Assembly: GCA_964429355.1 (NCBI GenBank)
Contig: CAYSCH010000068.1
Span: 1 to 31,353, forward strand
DNA length: 31,353 nucleotides
Direction of reading: 5' to 3'
From: JAAYAY01 sp964429355
GTDB taxonomy: Bacteria > Planctomycetota > Planctomycetia > Pirellulales > Thermoguttaceae
Below are positions 9,068 to 17,229 of the stretch, one piece after another; the first letter of the stretch is position 1, and the number at the start of each line of letters is the position of its first letter. The position numbers and the translations under genes are program-made. The notes below the pieces were generated by a model. The model was not told the origin of the DNA and searched no databases. It saw nothing but the letters and a program-made list of their open reading frames with translations.

Positions 9068-9119
9068 GTCGCCTTTCGCTCCGCGAAAGTGGCGCTGTTT
9101 TCGCGGAGCGAAAGGCGAC
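9068..9119. repeat. Perfect 21-bp inverted repeat (REP-like / bidirectional terminator-like hairpin)
   Basis: Two exact 21-base arms, 9068-9088 and 9099-9119, flank a 10-base loop. Each arm contains the core CTTTCGCTCCGCGAAAG-like sequence, so the arm is itself partly self-complementary. The element lies between the convergent mutS and cytochrome genes. It could stop transcription from both sides or belong to a family of repeated extragenic palindromes. Similar sequence with this core is familiar to me from planctomycete intergenic regions, but only one copy is seen in this window. Confidence 0.85.
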
Positions 9120-9129
9120 AATACGACAG

Positions 9130-11850
9130 TCATTGATTCGACATTCGACGTTCTTGAGGTTGATCGGACCGCTCTTTCCGCAGCATCTCCAGGAACTGCG
9201 GCCACTGGCCATTGTACGGCTGCATCTGGAGCAGATCCTCGGCGCACTGGATGGCGTCGTCCCAGCGTTCTTGTTGAGCGTAGAGGATCGCCAGGGCATG
9301 AACCGCGTCGAGGCGTTGCGGATCGGTGCCCGAAATCCGTGCCGACTGCGAGAGAGCCTTCTCCGACTCGTCCCATCGCTCGAGTTTCTGCAGCGCCAGG
9401 CCCAAGTTGTAATGGATACGAGCGTTTTCCGGAGCTAGTTCGGCGGCTCGGCCGAGCGACGCGACCGCGTCTTCCATACGGCTTTCGTTCTCGGCCAGGA
9501 GCAATCCCAGGGAGTAGTGCGCTTCAGCCATCTGGGGATCCAGTTTGATAATCTCACGGAACAGAGTCTCGGCCTCGTCTTTGCGGCCAAGGGTGTCGCA
9601 AAGCATGGCCAGGTTGTTGCGGGCCGGTATGAAGTCGGGTTCGATCCGGATTGCCGTTCGATACTCCTCTTCCGCCCGGGCGAGATAGTCAGGATTGGGT
9701 CGGCTCGGCACACCGTAGTGGGCTTCGGCCAGATTCGTGTAAACGACCGCCACGTTCAGATGGGCCGCGGCCTGATCGGCGACAGCGTTCTGGCCGACAA
9801 GGTATTCCTGAATGGCGGCATCGAAGGACGTGATGTCGTTCTGGGTAAAGGCCGAGCGGGGAATCCGGGCCAGGATGCGGGCCGCTTCGACGCGGACCGC
9901 TCGCACCGGATCCCGCAGCATGGGAGCAAGCCGCCGGAACTGCACCTCGGCCGGGACGGATTGCAGGCTGCGGACCGCCGTCACCCGAACCAGGGGATCT
10001 TTGTCGTCGAGGGCTCGCACCGCCTCGGCCAACCCTCGGTCGCTTCCATAGCCTGAGAGGAGAGAAATAGCCGTGGCGCGGACTGCCGCGCGGACGTTGG
10101 GATTGCGAGCCGTCTTCAACAGTCTCTCCTCGCCGCCGGGAGCTGTTTCCCGTCCGGCAGCGACACCGTAAGCGAAGTGTTCGTCCGGGTTGCGTCTCTC
10201 TCCATACCAGGTTCGGACCTGCGCGGCGGCCCACTGGGCCGTTTCTCCCCTGCTCCGGTCGTTGTGGCAACCGTTGCAGGCATTGGGGATCCCCAGGTCA
10301 ACGGTCAAGTCGGGCCGCGGAACGCGCAGGCTGTGGTCACGCCGGGGGTCGGCCACCATGTACTTCGTGTCGGGCATGTGGCACTCGACGCACAGTGTTC
10401 CCGCCTGCGTCGGATCGGGATGGAAATGATGCAGCGGCGTGTCGTACGTTGCCCGGGTGTGACATTGTGTGCAGAGCCGGTTGTCGTTGAACTTCACCTT
10501 GACCGAATGGGGGTCGTGGCAGTTGGAGCAGCGAACATTGTTGTCGTACATCCGGCTCTGAATGAAGGAACCATACTCGTAGTCCTCCTCGAGAATCTGG
10601 CCGTCGGCGTAGTAGAGATTGTTGTCGATGATCTCAGGGAGGTAATGGTCGTAATAGGCCGAACCGGACCGCTCGCTGGGATACACGATCCTGCGGCGGG
10701 AATGGCAGGGGGCGCAGTTCTCGATCTCGACGCGAGAGTTCTCGTCCTTCAAGTACGGTAACCCAAATCCGTAACGACGATCCCAAGAACCGAATTTGCC
10801 GTCTCCTTCGGCCAACTCTACGTGCAGGCTGCCTGGGCCATGACAGGTTTCACAACTGACGTCGATTTCGGACCACGTGGTTCGATAACTATTGGTTGCC
10901 AGATCGAAGCCTTTCTTCAGATTGGTGGTATGGCACTCGGCGCACATGTAGTTCCAGTTCTGGAGTGACCGTGTCCAGTGAAGGGGGTCGTTGTGGGGAA
11001 TGGGCTCTTTCGGATAAAGGTGGTACCACTGCCGTCGCTCGGTGTCCCAGGTGATCGGCAGGCATTGGATACGGCCGTCGGGAAACTCGACGAGGTACTG
11101 CTGGAGTGGTCGAACTCCGAAGACATACTTGACCGGAAACTTCTCCATCTCCCCGGAGCGATTGTCGGTCGTGACGTAGAACCGGTCCCCTTCGCGGGTC
11201 ATCTTCGAGGTGACAGCGAAGCCGGTCGTGATGCGACCTTGCCTCGCCAGTTTCCGAGCGGCATCACCGATTGCCTGCTGCGCATCGCTGATGTCGCAAG
11301 GGCGCACGACTTTGTGTCCAGTTGCGAGGGATGCAACCGGTCCTGGAGAGGGGCCTTCTGTACGATTCGCGGAGTCGTAGGACGACCCCGACTCGCATTT
11401 TCCTTCGAGCCATGACAAACCAGCGAGGACTTCGCTGCGATCGAGGTCACTGAAGGTGCCCAGGACCCTTTGTCTCAATTCTGAAGAGGCGTCGGCAAGC
11501 GCGACGGTCCATACGTCGGGGACCACGGCGTGGACAACTTCGGCCAGTTCCGCGTCCGGCAACTTGACAAGGTCATCGAAGGCGATGTGTGCAAATTCTG
11601 CATTGTCAAAATCACCGAGGACGGTTTGCGGCGTCGCGTGGTCCATGGCCAGGTCGTGGTCGGAGCCGTGCCAGAGGTCGACTTCCTTCTGGTGGCACTC
11701 GGCACACTTCTGTCGTCCCACATAAGATGGCGTGTATCCCATGGGCATGGCCAAGTACCAGTCGAGGAGATACACGGCCGCCACGATAAAGGCAACGCCT
11801 CCAAGTGACATTACAGTGAACGTCAGGTTGCGACGGGAGGTGCGCGGCAT
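9130..11850 (-). CDS. Octahaem c-type cytochrome fused to HEAT-like and TPR repeats
   Basis: A 906-residue protein, reading from ATG 11850. It begins with a short basic tail and one membrane helix at about residues 13-35, so the rest should lie outside the cytoplasmic membrane. Eight CxxCH haem-binding motifs follow: the first at residues 49-53, then CAECH, CETCH, CAPCH, CSNCH, CTQCH, CVECH and CNGCH. After them come HEAT-like repeats ('DPLVRVTAVRSL', 'DPVRAVRVEAARIL') and then at least three TPR units ('AEAHYSLGLLLAENES', 'ARIHYNLGLALQKLERW'). It is probably an electron-transfer or redox enzyme held in a complex by its repeats. The reaction is unknown. The frame is open upstream to 11949, but the membrane helix sits best near the chosen start. 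It follows the SufR-like regulator by 46 bases on the same strand, suggesting one operon. Confidence 0.9.
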   Translation of the reverse strand: MPRTSRRNLTFTVMSLGGVAFIVAAVYLLDWYLAMPMGYTPSYVGRQKCAECHQKEVDLWHGSDHDLAMDHATPQTVLGDFDNAEFAHIAFDDLVKLPDAELAEVVHAVVPDVWTVALADASSELRQRVLGTFSDLDRSEVLAGLSWLEGKCESGSSYDSANRTEGPSPGPVASLATGHKVVRPCDISDAQQAIGDAARKLARQGRITTGFAVTSKMTREGDRFYVTTDNRSGEMEKFPVKYVFGVRPLQQYLVEFPDGRIQCLPITWDTERRQWYHLYPKEPIPHNDPLHWTRSLQNWNYMCAECHTTNLKKGFDLATNSYRTTWSEIDVSCETCHGPGSLHVELAEGDGKFGSWDRRYGFGLPYLKDENSRVEIENCAPCHSRRRIVYPSERSGSAYYDHYLPEIIDNNLYYADGQILEEDYEYGSFIQSRMYDNNVRCSNCHDPHSVKVKFNDNRLCTQCHTRATYDTPLHHFHPDPTQAGTLCVECHMPDTKYMVADPRRDHSLRVPRPDLTVDLGIPNACNGCHNDRSRGETAQWAAAQVRTWYGERRNPDEHFAYGVAAGRETAPGGEERLLKTARNPNVRAAVRATAISLLSGYGSDRGLAEAVRALDDKDPLVRVTAVRSLQSVPAEVQFRRLAPMLRDPVRAVRVEAARILARIPRSAFTQNDITSFDAAIQEYLVGQNAVADQAAAHLNVAVVYTNLAEAHYGVPSRPNPDYLARAEEEYRTAIRIEPDFIPARNNLAMLCDTLGRKDEAETLFREIIKLDPQMAEAHYSLGLLLAENESRMEDAVASLGRAAELAPENARIHYNLGLALQKLERWDESEKALSQSARISGTDPQRLDAVHALAILYAQQERWDDAIQCAEDLLQMQPYNGQWPQFLEMLRKERSDQPQERRMSNQ

Positions 11851-11896
11851 GATCGGTGGCAGGCAAGCGACGCGGAAGGGCGGGCCGAGTGACGAC

Positions 11897-12578
11897 TCAG
11901 GAACTGCGTCCGTTGGTGGAAGCGATGGCGAAAGAACAACAGGGCGCACCTTTGTGCCGACAGGCCGTCTGAATGACGTTCGCGCCCACGACCTCCTTCA
12001 TCATCTGAAGGTCGACACAGCACATGGCGCCCGTCTCTTCGTACNNNNNNNNNNTACATGTTGATGAACGGGCAGCTCCGCTTGTGCATGATCAGGCTGC
12101 CGTCCGCGTCCTCGTCGAGATGCAAGAGAACTCCCTCGTCCTGGAGCAACTCCATCATCTGCTTCAGACGCGTTTCCGGCCGCTTGGCCGTGATCTTCGA
12201 TCGGTAGTGGGCTGCGAGAGAGCGGCTCACTTCGACGATAATCCGGTCAATGGTCTTTCGATCGCAGACGGTATTGACGGCCTGCCAGACGGCAGGCACC
12301 AGCAAACGCTGATTGCTGGCAAACAAGAGCATCAGGGCAGCGTCCGTTGCCGAGTAAAGGTTCCGCGGCCGACCGCGCCCCGCCAATCGCTCGATGGACT
12401 TCTCGAGATAGCCGGCCCCGACCAACTCGTTCAACTGTTCGGCAACCGCGGTCCGTGTAACCCCCGTCGCCTCGATCAGATCGGCAACGGTCTGGGGTGG
12501 CATTCCCACAAGCAGTCGCACGATGCGCATACTTGCCGCGCTGACTCTGGCCTGATCGAACGTTGCCGATTCCGACAT
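11897..12578 (-). CDS. SufR-like HTH regulator with C-terminal Fe-S-type cysteine cluster (broken by assembly gap)
   Basis: A winged-helix regulator of the SufR/COG2345 type. The N-terminal HTH is in 'TVADLIEATGVTRTAVAEQL', followed by a wing with 'RGRPRNLYS'. The C-terminal part holds 'CPFINM', then the 10-N gap, then in a different frame 'YEETGAMCCVDLQMMKEVVG' and a 'TACRHKGAPCCSF' segment, ending at TGA 11897-11899. If the gap is closed at the 3-base overlap of its flanks, the frame is restored and the first two cysteines are spaced C-x12-C, as in SufR, which binds a [4Fe-4S] cluster. A naive translation reads through the gap into nonsense. ATG 12578 is chosen; GTG 12590 is an alternative. 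No suf genes are visible; the downstream partner is the octahaem cytochrome. A redox or Fe-S sensing role is inferred. Confidence 0.85.
12045..12054. other. Assembly gap (10 N), out of frame, inside the SufR-like gene
   Basis: The left flank ends in CGTAC and the right flank begins with TACATG, so they share TAC. Removing the ten N and one copy of TAC (13 bases) restores a single frame. This indicates that no real sequence is missing and that the N run is an artificial join of slightly overlapping contigs. Confidence 0.85.
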
Positions 12579-12621
12579 AGTGCCACTCACTTGCTCTTAT
12601 CTCGCCTCAGGATGAAAAATA

Positions 12622-12652
12622 CCGAATTAATGTAGCAATTCTGATAATTCGG
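12622..12652. promoter_or_regulatory. Inverted repeat upstream of the SufR-like gene (candidate operator)
   Basis: CCGAATTA at 12622-12629 and its exact complement TAATTCGG at 12645-12652 are separated by 15 bases and lie about 45 bases upstream of the regulator start. The AT-rich palindrome in front of an HTH gene is a natural candidate for an autoregulatory site. It does not match the cyanobacterial SufR site from memory. Confidence 0.5.
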
Positions 12653-14585
12653 GGACGTCCGGGCATTCTCTGACTTCCTATGCCTTGCCGAGAAAGAATC
12701 CCATCGCGGATCTGGCCCGGCTATTTCAACAACAAATACTGATAATAACCGGCTCCGTCCAGGCACGCAAACCGACGGTAACTGGGCCAGCAGGAATCGA
12801 CCCCCCAGTTCAGGGCGTATGTCCTGTCCATTTGGAGTCACCGGCATGGAGTTCGGAGACGATCTGCGGATCTGGTGCGCCATCCCGGCGGCGTTCGGTG
12901 CTGAAAAGTCGCAAGGAGACCCGACCTCCTCGCCAACGACAAGCGAGCCGGACGGAATTGGCCCCTCACGTGGAGATGTGACGTTGCCTGGATAAATGGC
13001 GGGACATTCTCCCTGGATGGCCACGAGGCTTATCGCAACGATGGATCGAAGGAGAGCGTGCGCGACAGTGAAGGAGCGAGAATTGCGATTCCTTGGCCTG
13101 AAGTTGCTGGCGTGGATGACGGAAAAGAGTGTCAACGACGAAGAAGAAGAGGGATGGCCATGTGGAGCAAGTGACGGTCGGCCGTTACACGATCCGGTTT
13201 CGCGTATTGAACATCCTCAGTGACCCGGCAGGACTTCTCTGAATCGGAGTTGCAGCAGCGTTGGTCTAGTGATACGGCCCACGCCACGAGGGGTACCGAT
13301 CCGACGGTGAGGTTGAAAGACGCTGCCGGATGTGTATGGGACGGTGTTACAAGCGTCGACGTGTTGCCGTTGCTGTAGCGCATTGAGCACATTGATGACG
13401 GCTGTTGTTCTGAAAATTCTCATTTCACGTGAGTATCTGACGAACCCGCGCGAAAATTTTCCAAAAAAATTTTTCTGCGTTTTCACTCGTCCGCCGGCCA
13501 CTGTTGTTGTGTGTTATCAAACTCCTCGTCGCGTCTTGCAACGGTCGATGCACACCGTGCCGGGTATGCGCCGGGCGCACCCTCGAGGCCTGCGTGTGGT
13601 CATAATAATAATACATTAGACTACATCGGCAGGTGTCTGGTGTGACAGTGTGTTATAATCAGGGTCGCGATGTTCCGGGAAGAACAACCCGCGTCGGCTT
13701 TCAGGTGAATTCCTTCCGCAGCGGTTACGCGTTGAAAAACGGCCGGCGATGTCGAGCGGCACTGAGGGTTGAATCCTGCGACGGAAGAAATAGACACGCG
13801 AGTAAGTCATGAACTTTCAATAACTTGCGACGACATCTCTTTCGTCAGTGCGTTTCGAATCGGTTGCCGGTTTCTCTTGTTGGCCGGAACAACAGAGCCA
13901 TGGAAGGGATGTTTCCTGCAACCGATCGGGGCAACGTTGCATTGCGGTTGAATTGCATGCCGCAAGGCGCGGCCGTGCATTCTAAGCGGGAATTATTCGT
14001 ACTATGTTTACTTCATTGTCTCTTAACAGGGAAAACTACGATGAGTTGAGTCCAATACGGCATGGACGGGAGTGTTGAGCGAGTTTCGACAGGCTGCGCC
14101 GACGAGTGATTTCTGGCCGCTGCAGCGATCGTGATGACGCGATGAATCAACGAGGTTGAGGTCGATGTGACATGTGCTTTTTGTTGAACCGTCAAGAATT
14201 GTGCTTGCAAGATTCACTAAAGAAGGTAGGATATTTGCAAATCAAGGTGCTAGCGATGCTGGCCTTTCGATTGTCGCGTTCAACCGAGTGAATGAAGCGG
14301 TAAACGAAAGACGACTTCACATCACTGGGAGTTCTTAGCGAAGAAGGATTCATTCAGAGATTCGAACAACTCGGAAGCATTTGTTGACGGACACCAACGA
14401 TTCGAATTGACTCTTCTGCTTCCGACCAGCCGAGACCTTGACCCATTACGACGTCAGACGGTTGTCGTGATGGGAGGTATAGAGATTTGTTGTCTTGTTT
14501 CTGCGGCGATTGACCTGTCGGTGATCGGCTCCCAGCCCGATCGCTAGCAAGTAGGTTGCCCGTAACTTAGTTAGGAGGACGTAAG
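12653..14585. other. About 1.9 kb without a recognisable gene
   Basis: No open frame here shows a known domain. Candidates are short (up to 182 codons, the longest running back through the operator palindrome) and lack convincing ribosome sites. Part of the region (about 13400-14560) looks richer in A/T than the neighbouring genes. No tRNA, rRNA, tmRNA or RNase P RNA signature was recognised. Features seen are an extended -10 promoter-like sequence at 13651-13659, an A/T tract at about 13450-13472, and a small hairpin (GATCGG/CCGATC) at 14523-14542 just before the mini-histone gene. It may encode a non-coding RNA, a long leader, or decayed genes. Confidence 0.45.
13651..13659 (+). promoter_or_regulatory. 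Extended -10 promoter-like sequence
   Basis: TGTTATAAT contains a perfect TATAAT with the upstream TG of extended -10 promoters. No good -35 hexamer is at 17 bases, which is acceptable for this promoter type. It points to the right, into sequence without a recognised gene, about 930 bases before the mini-histone. Confidence 0.4.
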
Positions 14586-14738
14586 GTGGCCAAGAAGAAG
14601 GCAACGAAGGCGGCGGTGAAGAAAGCTGCTCCGAAGAAGAAGGCGGCCAAGAAGAAAGCCGCTCCGAAGAAGGCAGCCAAGAAGAAAGCCGCTCCGAAGA
14701 AGGCAGCCAAGAAGAAAGCCGCTCGGAAGAAGAAGTGA
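14586..14738 (+). CDS. Lys/Ala/Pro-rich 50-residue histone H1-like protein
   Basis: A GTG start with a very good ribosome site, AGGAGG at 14572-14577, eight bases upstream. The 50 residues are almost entirely Lys, Ala and Pro, with the ten-residue unit AAKKKAAPKK repeated. The DNA behind it is a near-perfect 30-base tandem repeat. Such tails are known from histone H1-like Hc proteins and from Lys/Ala-rich extensions of bacterial nucleoid proteins, which bind DNA non-specifically by charge. Here the tail stands alone, with no folded domain. A terminator follows about 75 bases after the stop. The hydrophobic Phe/Ala-rich frame on the opposite strand is its shadow. The role in nucleoid compaction is inferred from composition alone. 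Confidence 0.85.
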   Translation: MAKKKATKAAVKKAAPKKKAAKKKAAPKKAAKKKAAPKKAAKKKAARKKK

Positions 14739-14814
14739 GGTTGGCGCCGAGGGCATATGGCCCCGCACTTCCTCAAGGGCTTCTTCTGCCCAATTAAGAT
14801 CCGACGAGAAAGGG

Positions 14815-14849
14815 ACGCCCGCCATTCTGGCAGGGCGTTTCTGTTTCTT
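14815..14849 (+). terminator. Rho-independent terminator after the mini-histone gene
   Basis: A stem of ACGCCCGCCA (14815-14824) with TGGC-A-GGGCGT (14828-14838; one bulged A), a three-base loop, then a T-rich stretch TTTCTGTTTCTT. Confidence 0.75.
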
Positions 14850-14932
14850 GGCAGACTACCGGAGCCGATAACACGATCGCAGACAATACACAATCGATGC
14901 CGGTGGGGAACTCCATCGCTGTGTTCAGCCTC

Positions 14933-15937
14933 CTAAAGGCGTTCGACGCGATCGACGGCGTCGCTGAGGTGAGTCTGGAGCACCCGTTCTCCTGCGGCCG
15001 TGAAAACGCGAACGAGAGCATTTTCCGGATCGCATTGCCGCGTGTAACGAACCAGGAGAGCTCCCGCAAGTGCGATGGCCTGATCGTCAGGCTGCCCTAC
15101 GATCAGGGCGACGGGGCCGATGAAATTCTCCGGTTCGACGAGTGCCGCTCCGGATGATGCATCGTGCCGGCGAAAGAAGGCCTGAAGCAAGGCGTTCTCC
15201 TGCTCCTGGCGACCGACGATGATTTTTATGTCTTCCCGGTAGCGGATGTGCCGGCCCGTGTTGAGCAGTTCGAAGTCCCAACGACTTGGGTGGGGCTCGC
15301 GATCGAGAAGATCTTTCACGCGCGGTGCAAACGTCTTCTCCGTCAGGGCGCAGCCCGTCGATGGCGTGGGAATGTTGGTAATACCCAGTTTCGCCGCCAG
15401 TTCGATGAGCGGCCTGCGGCTTCGGCCCGTGAAGTCGTAGAGCTTCTCGCGATCGATCAGGCCTTCGGTTTCGGGGATCGTCGGCGGCAACAGCTTGGCC
15501 GACAGCGGACGGAGCAGTCGCCCCTGCAGTCCCGCCTCGCGCGCGACCATGTCCAATTGCGGTCGTTTTTGACTGTTCGGGCGTTGGCCGAGCAGTTCCC
15601 CGGTGATGACAACGCATGCGCCGATTTCTTCCATCAACTGCCGCGCCATCCGTCCCATGTATCCGCGGCAGTCGACGCAGGGATTGAAGCCCTTGCCGTA
15701 GCCGTGACGCGGGTGCTGCAGGACATTGAGATAGTCATCGCCGACGCTCAGCACGGTCACTCGCACACCGAGGTCGGCTGCCGCGTGGGCGGCAGGGACC
15801 TTGCAGCAGTCAAAGATGGTTCGGATATTCAAGGCTTCTACTTCGAATCCCTGCTCCTGAAGGATTCGAATGGCCAACATGCTGTCGAGGCCACCCGAGA
15901 AAAGAGCAACAGCCTTGCGGTGTGATGAACTGGACAT
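14933..15937 (-). CDS. PP-loop ATPase, ThiI-like tRNA-thiolation enzyme with C-terminal NFACT-R-like domain
   Basis: A 334-residue protein. The PP-loop 'SGGLDS' at residues 14-19 binds ATP and activates a substrate carbonyl by adenylation, as in ThiI, MnmA and TtuA. Conserved cysteines lie in 'FNPCVDCRGY' and 'PSTGCALTEKTF', positions where tRNA-sulphuration enzymes have catalytic cysteines. The last third ('IIVGRQEQENALL' onwards) resembles the NFACT-R (DUF814) RNA-binding domain. The N-terminal THUMP domain of classical ThiI and the rhodanese domain are both absent. I infer sulphur transfer to a tRNA uridine, with the NFACT-R-like domain replacing THUMP for tRNA binding. The modified position is unknown. 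ATG 15937 starts just before the PP-loop; GTG 15997 would add 20 residues. RNase III lies 118 bases upstream on the same strand, so the two RNA-processing genes may be co-transcribed. Confidence 0.8.
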   Translation of the reverse strand: MSSSSHRKAVALFSGGLDSMLAIRILQEQGFEVEALNIRTIFDCCKVPAAHAAADLGVRVTVLSVGDDYLNVLQHPRHGYGKGFNPCVDCRGYMGRMARQLMEEIGACVVITGELLGQRPNSQKRPQLDMVAREAGLQGRLLRPLSAKLLPPTIPETEGLIDREKLYDFTGRSRRPLIELAAKLGITNIPTPSTGCALTEKTFAPRVKDLLDREPHPSRWDFELLNTGRHIRYREDIKIIVGRQEQENALLQAFFRRHDASSGAALVEPENFIGPVALIVGQPDDQAIALAGALLVRYTRQCDPENALVRVFTAAGERVLQTHLSDAVDRVERL

Positions 15938-16055
15938 AGCTTTCGACGGTCTGTTGAAACCCCGTTTGTAGGACTCATGGGTCATGAGAAGTGTCACGAC
16001 GACGTGAGGTACCCGGCCTGAAGAAGAATGGCCGGACGCGTCCTTCCATCAGGAA

Positions 16056-16793
16056 TCAGTCGGACGGGAAAGGTGGGGCCTCTTGATTCAACTGGCTCAG
16101 CGCGTTGCGTGCCGCCCGTTGCTCGGCCTCTTTCTTGTTTCGACCCCAGGCGGCCTGGTACCGCCTTCTTCCGACCTGCGCACAGATCTTGAAGCACTTG
16201 CTGTGATCGGGGCCCTTTTCGTCAAGCAACTGGTAGGTCGGGGTCGTGCCATGCTCTCTCTGTGCAAGTTGCTGCAGCAGTGATTTGTAGTTTCCCCCCG
16301 TGTCGCCTTCGACCGCCGCTTCAATTTCAGGCTCGATGCAGCGAACAACGAACTGAGATGCGGCTTCGCTTCCACCATCCAGGTAAACCGCCGCGATAAG
16401 GGATTCGAATACGTCTGCAAGAAGCGAAGACGGCACGTTGGGATGAGTGGTCATTCCCTTTCCCAGAATCAAGAACTTCTCAAGTCCCAGGGCTTCACTT
16501 ATTCTCGCACAGGTCTGACGGCTGACAACGATGGACTTGATCTTCGTCAGATCCCCTTCAAGATAGTCGGGGTATCGAAGATACAGCATCTCGCAGACAA
16601 TAACACCCAGGATTGCGTCACCAAGGAACTCAAGGCGCTCGTTCGAAGCCAATCGGTGTTCGGCACCGGACGCGTGAGTCAGGGCTGCTCGAAGGAGATC
16701 CTGGTCCTGGAAACGGTAACGCAACCGTTCCTGGCACGCAGCCAACTGGGCAAGGACATCATCAATTCCATCGGCCCCGGCAGCCTCTGCCAT
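16056..16793 (-). CDS. rnc: Ribonuclease III
   Basis: A 245-residue double-strand-specific endoribonuclease that processes rRNA precursors and structured mRNAs as a homodimer. The signature 'NERLEFLGDA' is at residues 51-60, with metal-binding Glu55 and Asp59. The second metal-binding pair is Asp127 and Glu130 in 'ADVFESLIAAVYLDGG'. The C-terminal double-stranded RNA-binding domain covers about residues 168-240, with 'YQLLDEKGPDHSKCFKI' and the Lys-rich helix 'GRNKKEAEQRAA'. Length and order are normal for the family. ATG 16793 is chosen; a TTG at 16808 is in frame and leaves more room for a ribosome site. It is divergent from the htrA gene and lies upstream of the PP-loop enzyme. Confidence 0.97.
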   Translation of the reverse strand: MAEAAGADGIDDVLAQLAACQERLRYRFQDQDLLRAALTHASGAEHRLASNERLEFLGDAILGVIVCEMLYLRYPDYLEGDLTKIKSIVVSRQTCARISEALGLEKFLILGKGMTTHPNVPSSLLADVFESLIAAVYLDGGSEAASQFVVRCIEPEIEAAVEGDTGGNYKSLLQQLAQREHGTTPTYQLLDEKGPDHSKCFKICAQVGRRRYQAAWGRNKKEAEQRAARNALSQLNQEAPPFPSD

Positions 16794-17229
16794 GACTCCG
16801 ATTCCCAACTAAATTCGTGGCGACACAGCCAACAACGAGCGACTACGTGCGTCGTCCTGTGTGCGGGGAAGAGGAACAAGCAGATCGTGAACGCCACGCT
16901 CAACCCGGCTCGCCTCCGGCACTGCTGCAATAATCAACATAAACCTAACAGGGGGTGAGGTTTTTGTCAACGCTCGGAGATCGGTGTTGGACTGGACACC
17001 TGTGCCGACGGCCGACAGTGGCGGCTGGTTCCGGGGCTTGGGCGGGACCGTTGCGGGAAGGTTCGCCAAATCGGGCTTGCCCACCGACCCGGTCAGCACG
17101 ACAATTCTTACATAGTATGCTGAACATCAGAGGGATGCCTGGAACGTCAAGGGGCGTCGAATTGCCGCTGTGGCCTTTGGCTTCGTGAAACCGGGGCGTG
17201 CCACCCAAAATTAAGGAGATTCCGAAGTT
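16794..17229. other. Intergenic region between divergent rnc and htrA
   Basis: About 435 bases holding the two divergent promoters. The ribosome site of htrA (AAGGAG at 17213-17218) is clear. A weak -10-like TAGTAT is at 17113-17118. No other gene or RNA is recognised. Confidence 0.4.

Noticed and set aside
6186..9299. Very long open frame (over 1000 codons) on the minus strand opposite mutS
   Set aside because: Exactly antisense to a well-conserved mutS in GC-rich sequence, with no domain-like features, and it also runs through the inverted repeat. It is a compositional shadow.
12781..12830. tRNA/tmRNA T-arm-like sequence (GGTCGATTCC on the minus strand)
   Set aside because: No matching acceptor stem, anticodon arm or CCA end could be built around it.
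12587..13135. 182-codon minus-strand frame upstream of the SufR-like gene
   Set aside because: No family similarity, no ribosome site, and it runs through the operator-like palindrome into the regulator start.
13162..13378. Two short overlapping plus-strand frames that could be pieces of one frameshifted gene
   Set aside because: The combined peptide has no recognisable family and only a weak ribosome site, so it was left within the unassigned region.
14586..14738. Tandem repeat as a possible CRISPR or minisatellite array
   Set aside because: The 30-base units have no unique spacers and are in frame within a coding sequence with a good ribosome site.
14567..14893. Phe/Ala/Leu-rich minus-strand frame that looks like a membrane protein
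   Set aside because: It is the complement of the Lys/Ala codon repeat of the mini-histone and runs through that gene's terminator.
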